DNA of 64,000 bases from Strongylocentrotus droebachiensis (Eukaryota; Echinodermata; Echinoidea; Camarodonta; Strongylocentrotidae): NCBI GenBank assembly GCA_035222895.1, contig JAVYIG010002216.1, forward strand, positions 1 to 64,000, written 5' to 3'. Made by a program: the position numbers and the translations under genes. Of the stretch, positions 57,170-64,000 are shown piece by piece (position 1 is the stretch's first letter; every line of letters begins with the position of its first letter). Under the pieces are notes generated by a model, which worked only from the letters and a program-made list of their open reading frames with translations, made no database searches and was not told the origin of the DNA.

Positions 57170-58470
57170 AGGCATATTCTTGTTCTATTCTTGATTTAAA
57201 CTTGAAGAAAGAAGAAGAAATGGAAGAAACAAAATAGAAGAAGAAAGAAGAAGAAATTGAAAAAGAAAAAGGACAAAAAGAAGGAAGAAGAAGTAGAAGA
57301 AAGTATTACATACATTTTCTGCATATTTTCATCAAGATTGATACATTCTAACCTAGTTGCAATTAGAATAGTTGTGCTCTACTTGATAAATAAGATATTT
57401 CACACCATCAAATATTTCATGAATCTAGGACACAAGAGAAACATAGAAACCTGTAATACTTCATAAAAAATAATATAGTCATTTTATTAGTTTCCAATGC
57501 TTCCATACAAATGATATTTTTGTAACAATAAATACTTGTAATTTCATAATTTGAGTTTGAAAAACAATGATCACAACCCTGCCACCAATATAATGTTTAA
57601 CCACATCAAATATACAGACATGTAAATAGTACATTTAGTTGGCTGTATCAAATGCACTATAATCAAATACAAGTACACTGTTTACCTTTACATTCAACAA
57701 AGATTATCATTGTGGATACATACAGGTAATCTTTAATGTATCAGTGACATTATAAACAAAGAACATGATTTTACCCCACAAAATGAAATGGGTCTTGAAT
57801 TTAAAATGATAATAATAATTTGGGATAATGAACTATATTCTCTTCTCAAAAAGCATATTGTTTCTCGAAGGAGTATGATTTACTAGACTGAGTTATTAAA
57901 TGGGAGATAAGTGGATGCATTATTTGTCATTCACACATTGCATTCGTCTTTTGAATATTATGAATGAACAAGACTTTTTACAATAATTGGCAATTCTATA
58001 CAAAAATACCGTCAATTCTATAATATAATCATCACCCAACAACCTATATACATTAATATTCCATTATTGTTTCATAGTTTGATAATACATACCATAAACA
58101 TTTCTTAACTTAATTGCCATATTCAGTATCTCTTATTCATGTCGTAAACCCATAGTATGTGCAGTATTTTCTTTAAACCCCTCAAAAAAGTTTGAAACTC
58201 AGTTTATAAAGACCAATAGAAAATTTGTTTTAACAAAAATATTTAAAAAAACCAACTCAAATTACATCTTTAGAGTTCATTTTCAATTAACCCAATGGAA
58301 ACAACTCTGGTATTACAAGTGATTTTCCACAGACTGTGTGAAACTGGGTTTGGAAAACAGATTAACAATGTATTTTTTCTGTTGCAACTACATAGGTCTC
58401 ATCAAGAGAGGGCAGTAGAATGAAAGTGTGATAGTGACAATTTGAGTGGGGTTTCTAAAATTTCATATAT
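57170..58470. other. AT-rich intergenic DNA
   Basis: A GAA/AAG-rich stretch at 57195-57305, then unique-looking AT-rich sequence. No gene recognised. Confidence 0.35.
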
Positions 58471-58476
58471 CGAGGA

Positions 58477-58715
58477 GGTCAGTGACACAAAGACGTAACT
58501 CCATTTTGGCCATTTTGAGAAAAAGTGGTTTATGTGTCACTGAGCACTTGGGCCTTAAGGAGTTAAGTCTATGTTTCACTAGCCATTGACTTCAATGGGA
58601 TGTTGGGTGGAGTTAAGTCTTTGTGTTTCCCAGAAAGCCCACATTTTTCTGAACATTTTGATATAAAATACTCATTTTGGAAAAATATTTAGTTATGTCT
58701 TTGTGTTACTGAACC
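58477..58715. mobile_element. Inverted-repeat element with GGTCAGTGACACAAAGACGT ends
   Basis: The left GTCAGTGACACAAAGACGTA and right TATGTCTTTGTGTTACTGAA are inverted. Two more internal copies (GGAGTTAAGTCTATGTTTCA and GGAGTTAAGTCTTTGTGTTT) carry the same word, so it occurs four times in 240 bp. Non-coding. Confidence 0.6.
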
Positions 58716-59336
58716 CTCAATATGTAGTTCAACAAAGATGGTCAATGCTTCATTCACACAACACAGTAAATCACTTACAAAATGAATTACTACAATTCTA
58801 CCAAAATGTCTTATAATCTAAAAGTGATCAATAATCATGAGAATGAGAAGACAATCATAGAAGTAAATATGTGAATTACTTCACAAATAAATATGTTGTA
58901 TCAAACTGAGTACATTCACCGTAAGAAAGTTATCGTTTGTAATATGTCATATATAAAAATAGTATTGCGCATCAGAACTTCTTATATTAAGAAAACATAT
59001 AAACAGAGACAACGTTAATCGCCTTACTTACACATGGCAATGTGAGACCAGCTAAGAACAAAAAAGAAGCTGTGGCAAAATAAACCTCATATATCTATAT
59101 ATATATATATTTGAGTTGCTTAATGTGCATCACAAATCAATATTATCTATACATACAATACACAAGCACACAAGAGGGAATCCAGCACATTGTTTCACAA
59201 AAGCGTCATTAGTTTCAAGTTCCTCGAAATCCCATTGAAACATGTGTTGATCTAAATAAATACACATGTTTGAATGAGATGTTGACAAAATTGTATCATG
59301 ATGATTTGATAAAACGCTCTCAGCTCCAGGAGACCA

Positions 59337-60395
59337 GGGGAGTGTTTCACAAAGACTAAGGTTGACTTTAAGTTAGACTTTACTATAGCAGGCCATTCAT
59401 GCCACTAATTCCTCTAACCATTCCTGGTATTGGTTTATCAAGGGACGTTCAAAGCATGGTCACAAATCTTCAGAATTTACCTTATTTGATAGTTCATTGT
59501 TGAAGGAAAAAATATTATCTAAAGATCATAATTGAGAGAGCAATGGTGAGAGCAACCAGTGGCATGAACAGCCTGCCATAGTTAAGTCCAGCTTAACCCT
59601 ATTTTAACTGGGCAATTTCAGACCAGGTTTTTACTGGGGGGGGGGGGGGGGGGGTGGGGTCAATTTGACCCCCCCCCCCAAGATCTCGGCCGTTTCACGG
59701 CCGATCGCCGCGAAAATTTGCATACGTGTCAAGTGATGTGTATTGAATAATATGGTAATTTCAATTTTTTGAAAAAGTCACTCATTTGAATATTTATGGT
59801 AATTTATGCAAATAAGGTCATAAAATTCACATTTTTGCCCATAAATCATACATTACCGTATTCATATTTACATGTAAGCATTCTTTTTCACTACATATAT
59901 TTGTTAGACCATTTGGAATAATAATACAACTCAAAAAATTTAAAGAGCAAGGTCGTTCCTTATGTTATCTCCTGTTTTGATAATTTCTCATGTATTTCAT
60001 TGTTTTTTTAACTTATGTATTTTATTGTTTTTGTTGTTTTATTTCATTTATAACTACAATTCAACTATATTGACCCCAAAACAAACACCTTAACTTTAAA
60101 CAAGACTAAATAACCAATGTTTTATCTCTTTTTAAGAAAAATGACATTTCTATATGCTTTGTACACAAATCACAATAATGAGCGATTTTCGGGCTGACAT
60201 GCAAAGACAAAAGGTAACGTGACTTTGTAACTATACGTCCAATTTTCTAAAAAATCGTTTTAAAAGATGCGTAAGACTTGAAAGAAAGAAGTCATGAAAG
60301 GAAAATGTTATATCTGCCGCGGTTTCGGAGTAATCGCGAAATTTCTACAGTTAACGTAGGGTTAAAGTTGATCTTAATCTTCGTGAAACACCCCC
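59337..60395. mobile_element. Foldback MITE, GGGGTGTTTCACAAAGA family, with a nested piggyBac-like MITE
   Basis: The left GGGGAGTGTTTCACAAAGAC and right CTTCGTGAAACACCCCC are inverted repeats; inner GTTAGACTTTACTATAGCAG / CCTGCCATAGTTAAGTCCAG also pair. This is the family at 6947-7256. The right arm is split by the element at 59593-60365. Confidence 0.8.
59593..60365 (+). mobile_element. piggyBac-like MITE, complete copy with TTAA target duplication
   Basis: Begins TTAACCCTA and ends TAGGGTTAA, the canonical piggyBac TTAA duplication plus CCCTA/TAGGG ends. About 765 bp, non-coding, with a poly-G/poly-C hairpin (59634-59681) near the left end. Removing it and one TTAA gives a continuous host MITE arm (CAGC-TTAA-AGTTGATC). 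An older copy is at 14040-14701. Confidence 0.85.
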
Positions 60396-61015
60396 AGAAA
60401 GCTCTTCAGTCCAGCTGTGAAGCATGAATTCTAATGAAGCTCCTGAAAGGTTGACATTCATTGGTCCTTGTCGTGTTTGGATGCATTATCTTTTGGTAGA
60501 AATGTTACTAAGTACCCAACAATAATTGATCAGAGAGCGCAAAAGTTACACATTAAACATTTTATGCAGCATTATGGAATGCAAGACATTAAGTCTCTAA
60601 CTCTTAAAACAAAAATCTTAAAATCAGCAACACATACATGTATAAATGCAAAATCATTACAGTACTTTTCCATAGAAGGGAATTGATTTCCTGTTGTGTT
60701 GTTGTTGTATACAAGACTCTTTTAGATCCTATTGTGAGACCCAAGCGAAAGCTCATTATAGTAATTACATATATTGCTAATTTGGAGATATCAACTAATG
60801 AAGAAGTGTGAATAGTTTTTACCTCATATTAAGTAGTTTGGTATCAAATAACCACTTTATTTCTGAATCTACATGCATTTTAAAGCTAAAAACCCCACAG
60901 TGTGCATTCGTGAAAACGCCAGTCCACCAGTCGCATCACAAAATGTACCTTTAGCCAGGCACACCATAATAGTAAGGATAATGATAAGAGTAGAGACAGC
61001 ATACAAAGAGAACTG
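60396..61015 (-). other. 3' flank / 3' UTR of the SLC17A9-like gene
   Basis: AT-rich and non-coding. It contains the candidate AATAAA (60856-60861 on the minus strand) close to the stop codon. The plus-strand 60873-61142 frame is the antisense of the terminal exon. Confidence 0.4.
60856..60861 (-). promoter_or_regulatory. Candidate polyadenylation signal of the SLC17A9-like gene
   Basis: Minus-strand AATAAA about 155 bases after the TGA stop, in AGAAATAAAGTGG. Position and sequence are typical but untested. Confidence 0.4.
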
Positions 61016-61185
61016 TCATATGACTGGCGTGCCCACAGCAAAGAGAGTGAATACAACCCAACTAAATAGACACACACAAGCAGACATATTGAATACAGCT
61101 GACCAACTCCCAGTGGAATGTAGTATGCATCCTGCTATGTAGGTACCAACAAAGCCCTGAACGGCGCCCATGGCATTCACAATAC
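61016..61185 (-). CDS. SLC17A9-like terminal exon
   Basis: The acceptor CATCCTTACAG precedes GTATTGTGAATGCC. Two transmembrane helices (GAVQGFVGTYIAGCIL; FNMSACVCLFSWVVFTLFAV) flank the TGSW loop. Stop TGA at 61018-61016. Confidence 0.8.
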
Positions 61186-62660
61186 CTGTAAGGATGACAG
61201 GGAGAGAAACGGGGGAGATGAGACGATAATAATATATATATCTGTAAAGGGCTTTGAGAGGGCCTTTGGTCCTCAAAAGTGCTTTATAAGAACTAGGTAT
61301 TATTATTATTACCGATAATAATAATAATAATAATAATAGTGAGCATTTACAATGTGCCATGTCTGTCAAGAATTGACTTTCCTGGCCCAGTTGTGAAAAA
61401 ACTGTGTAAATGTAATGATTATGATAATTATGATATTATGATAATTATGATTTGTACTTGATTTTTTTTATGATGCCAAATAAATTGAATTCAATTCAAT
61501 TGAATAATACCAATGCTAATTGGAACATAACTGTAATAACTAAAATTAATGTTAAATACAAATAACAAATAATAGTATTTTAATACGCATGTATACACAT
61601 ACATGAAACACAAAAAAATCCAGCATCTACATATCAAACTTCAATAAAAACAAAAGCATCATCTTTAGATAGTCATTTAATCCTTGATAAGTACCTGAAT
61701 GGGATACACAATCATTATTACAAATTTAATAAAAATTGTTTCAGATTCATGTTTTACAATATGAGCACACACTCACTCTATGGTCATATATCATATTCAA
61801 CATATACAACAAAATACAGTGGTACACATTCAAATCAACAAATTGTACTATTCTGCCTGCCATGGTGATACTATGAACATGTACTTACCAAACACAGATC
61901 CAGCATGTTTAGGTGTTATGTCCTGTGGGTCAGGTAGTATTATATCCTGCGTCAAAAATGTATTAGCTTTTGATTGGTTGAGAGCTCGTCATGTGACCAG
62001 AAATATTTCAGCTATTTTTAGGTTGCTCTGAAAAAGTACTATTCGGGAGTAGAAGTACTATTTGGGTGTTGAAAAAAAATCTGATTTTTTTTTAATTTTA
62101 TTTTATTTATAATTTTTCAATCAAATCTTAATTTATTGAAAAAAAAATATTTTAAATCTTTTTTGACAAAAATTGACATTTTTTTTTAAATTCTGATTTT
62201 TTTTTTTTAAACTCGGAAATTGTATTTTTTTTTTTTTTTTTAAATAATTTTTTGATGCAGTATATAAAACAAATATACCATGTCTTCTATTTGAGGTACT
62301 GGTTAAAACTATAAGGCCTCGGTGACTCCAAAAGTACCATTTGCTTCAGGCTGCGTCCCTCAGCAAATAGTACTATTGGAGTCACCTCTTGCACATAGTT
62401 TTAACCAGAACCCCTCAAGACAGTGTATATTTGTATACTATGTACTTACTTAAGACAGATCTTGCATGTTTGGGTGCTATGTACTTACCAAACACAGATC
62501 CAGCATGTTTAGGTGCTATGTCCTGTACATTGGGTGCTGTACTACTATTTGAAAGCGAGGAAGACATTACAGCGAACATCATGAACATTAAAGATGCATG
62601 ATAACTATCCGACCGTCCAACACATATCAATGACAACGCCATTATCCACATGGATAACGT
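61016..62660 (-). CDS. SLC17A9-like: SLC17A9-like vesicular nucleotide transporter, last two exons
   Basis: SLC17A9 (VNUT) is a major-facilitator anion transporter that loads ATP and other nucleotides into secretory vesicles. Exon 62660-62489 encodes transmembrane segments (MWIMALSLICVG; HASLMFMMFAVMSSSLS) and ends APNVQDIAPKHAGSVFG. Exon 61185-61016 encodes GIVNAMGAVQGFVGTYIAGC, then STGSWSAVFNMSACVCLFSW and FTLFAVGTPVI, then TGA. The human SLC17A9 stretch around VNIQDLAPSCAGFLFGVANT and TTGSWTCLFN (recalled) aligns without gaps across the junction. The phase 1 junction TTTG|GT fits. Upstream exons lie beyond position 64000. Other SLC17 members are less likely because of NxQDxAPxxAG and TGSW. 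The protein tail is very short. Confidence 0.75.
61240..61345 (+). repeat. Retroposon-like end with ATT/AAT microsatellites
   Basis: GTAAAGGGCTTTGAGAGGGC, TCAAAAGTGCTTTATAAG, then ATTATT and AATAATAAT runs. Resembles the ends at 5898 and 48655. Confidence 0.45.
61380..61505 (+). mobile_element. Possible non-LTR retrotransposon 3' tail
   Basis: ATGATAATTATGAT repeats, then TTTTATGATGCCAAATAAAT and a short TTGAATTCAATTCAATTG tail. Non-coding; inferred from the AATAAA-plus-tandem-tail pattern only. Confidence 0.3.
61885..61959 (-). other. Extra copy of an SLC17A9-like exon end with acceptor and donor
   Basis: On the minus strand a TTTTTGACGCAG acceptor precedes DIILPDPQDITPKHAGSVF and then G|GTAAGTACATG. 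DITPKHAGSVFG duplicates DIAPKHAGSVFG of the real exon. With both splice sites present it could be an alternative or cryptic exon. Confidence 0.6.
62024..62441 (-). mobile_element. Dispersed palindromic element, copy 2 (inverted relative to copy 1)
   Basis: Its minus strand begins CAAATATACACTGTCTTGAG, like copy 1 at 1690. The 62290-62425 part is a hairpin: TTGAGGTACTGGTTAAAACT and AGTTTTAACCAGAACCCCTC pair, with GGTGACTCCAAAAGTACC / TAGTACTATTGGAGTCACC further in. The end has two AGTACTATT words (62036-62070). It lies in the last SLC17A9-like intron between exon-end copies. Confidence 0.8.
62440..62482 (-). other. Degenerate copy of the SLC17A9-like exon end and donor
   Basis: The minus strand reads IAPKHARSVLS then AGTAAGTAC, a copy of IAPKHAGSVFG|GTAAGTAC placed directly after the real donor and directly before the palindromic element. 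It carries substitutions at the donor boundary. Confidence 0.65.
62489..62660 (-). CDS. SLC17A9-like penultimate exon
   Basis: The acceptor is TTTCATTTCAG, then TLSMWIMALSLICVGRSDSY; the donor is TTTG|GTAAGT. 172 nt, phase 0 in, phase 1 out. Its last part (IAPKHAGSVFG plus donor) is duplicated twice downstream (62440-62480 and 61885-61950). Confidence 0.8.
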
Positions 62661-62743
62661 CTGAAATGAAAGAAGTCACATAGATCCAAACAGATGCACA
62701 TAAACTGAGACAGATCTTAAACCATTTACTACTGAATTCTTTC

Positions 62744-64000
62744 ATTCCCATAGGCTTAATACAAGGCCCACACTGTTCCCATAGGCTTAATACAAGACCC
62801 ATCCTGTTCCCATAGGCTTAATACAAGACCCACCCTGTTCCCATAGGCTTAATACAAGACCCACCCTGTTCCCATAGGCTTAATACAAGACCCACCCTGT
62901 TCCCATAGGCTTAATACAAGACCCACCCTGTTCCCATAGGCTTAATACAAGACCCACCCTGTTCCCATAGGCTTAATACAAGACCCACCCTGTTCCCATA
63001 GGCTTAATACAAGGCCGACCCTGTTCCCATAGGCTTAATACAAGGCCCACCATGTTCCCATAGGCTTAATACAAGGCCCACCCTGTTCCCATAGGCTTAA
63101 TACAAGACCCACCCTGTTCCCATAGGCTTAATACAAGACCCACCCTGTTCCCATAGGCTTAATACAAGACCCACCCTGTTCCCATAGGCTTAATACAAGA
63201 CCCACCCTGTTCCCATAGGCTTAATACAAGACCCACCCTGTTCCCATAGGCTTAATACAAGACCCACCCTGTTCCCATAGGCTTAATACAAGACCCACCC
63301 TGTTCCCATAGGCTTAATACAAGACCCACCCTGTTCCCATAGGCTTAATACAAGGCCCACCATGTTCCCATAGGCTTAATACAAGACCCACCCTGTTCCC
63401 ATAGGCTTAATACAAGGCCGACCCTGTTCCCATAGGCTTAATACAAGGCCCACCATGTTCCCATAGGCTTAATACAAGGCCCACCCTGTTCCCATAGGCT
63501 TAATACAAGACCCACCCTGTTCCCATAGGCTTAATACAAGGCCCACCATGTTCCCATAGGCTTAATACGAGGCCCACCATGTTCCCATAGGCTTAATACA
63601 AGACCCACCCTGTTCCCATAGGCTTAATACAAGGCCGACCCTGTTCCCATAGGCTTAATACAAGGCCCACCCTGTTCCCATAGGCTTAATACAAGGCCCA
63701 CCCTGTTCCCATAGGCTTAATACAAGGCCAACCCTGTTCCCATAGGCTTAATACAAGACCCACCCTGTTCCCATAGGCTTAATACAAGGCCCACCATGTT
63801 CCCATAGGCTTAATACGAGGCCCACCATGTTCCCATAGGCTTAATACAAGACCCACCCTGTTCCCATAGGCTTAATACAAGGCCGACCCTGTTCCCATAG
63901 GCTTAATACAAGGCCCACCCTGTTCCCATAGGCTTAATACAAGGCCCACCCTGTTCCCATAGGCTTAATACAAGACCCACCCTGTTCCCATAGGCTTAAT
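62744..64000 (-). repeat. 31-bp minisatellite, about 40 copies, running off the right edge
   Basis: The unit is TTCCCATAGGCTTAATACAA + GACCCACCCTG, with variant positions GACC/GGCC, CCACC/CGACC/CAACC and CCTG/CATG. Variant combinations recur in blocks (for example GGCCGACCCTG followed by GGCCCACCATG), suggesting higher-order duplication. It lies in an intron of the minus-strand SLC17A9-like gene. No long ORF is created. Confidence 0.95.

Noticed and set aside
56640..57175. Three overlapping minus-strand Leu/Ser/Cys-rich ORFs
   Set aside because: They arise from a GA/CA compound minisatellite lacking stops; no independent start context or motif.

Overview
The window is nuclear DNA from an animal. 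Genes are split by GT-AG introns, long introns are packed with non-LTR retrotransposon remnants, tRNA-derived SINEs, foldback/MITE DNA elements and large tandem arrays, and nothing bacterial is present. The protein set (dystrobrevin, LTV1, a TCF23/24-type bHLH factor, an SLC17A9-like transporter) and the repeat style suggest a marine deuterostome invertebrate, most likely an echinoderm such as a sea urchin. That placement is inference from gene and repeat style, not proven.

Four genes can be read exon by exon. (1) About 1-7436, plus strand: the 3' half of a dystrobrevin gene. It covers the end of coiled coil H1, coiled coil H2, the conserved [11 protein letters not shown] block and an acidic tail ending in TAA. 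Two of its exon/donor junctions have expanded into in-frame tandem arrays (93-bp unit, 18 copies; 86/87-bp unit, about 6 copies). (2) 24076-17047, minus strand: LTV1, a 40S ribosome assembly factor. Nine exons are recovered, giving about 473 residues; only the start-codon exon is missing. A 22-bp minisatellite, a GA tract and a hAT-like MITE lie in its introns. (3) 38971-52864, plus strand: a TCF23/TCF24-like bHLH gene with an AT-hook. It has two coding exons separated by an intron of about 13.2 kb, and the short last exon encodes the family signature KWPMRSRLY. (4) 62660-61016, minus strand: the last two exons of an SLC17A9-like (vesicular nucleotide transporter) gene. The rest lies beyond the right edge, and the intron running off the edge is a 31-bp satellite-like array.

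Between genes 2 and 3 (about 25-38 kb) is a nest of mobile DNA. A CR1/L2-like non-LTR element (about 25.86-31.62 kb) is interrupted by a 1.59-kb inverted-repeat element and a 763-bp TA-flanked element. A second copy of the 763-bp element lies just upstream in opposite orientation. Next comes a minus-strand non-LTR element with an intact-looking RNase H domain, split by a 1.27-kb element with exactly equal 353-bp inverted arms and a TAA duplication (PIF/Harbinger-like). Then comes an inverted cluster of about 110-bp repeats with CGCGCTTCGCGCG cores.

The most unusual observation is that one palindromic dispersed element (1690-2006, and inverted at 62024-62441) begins within about 10-20 bp of a duplicated splice donor in two unrelated genes, in the same orientation relative to transcription. 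In dystrobrevin it makes up most of a 408-bp intron. This is compatible with an introner-like element or with element-linked exon-end duplication. All coordinates were read by eye and no alignments were run.
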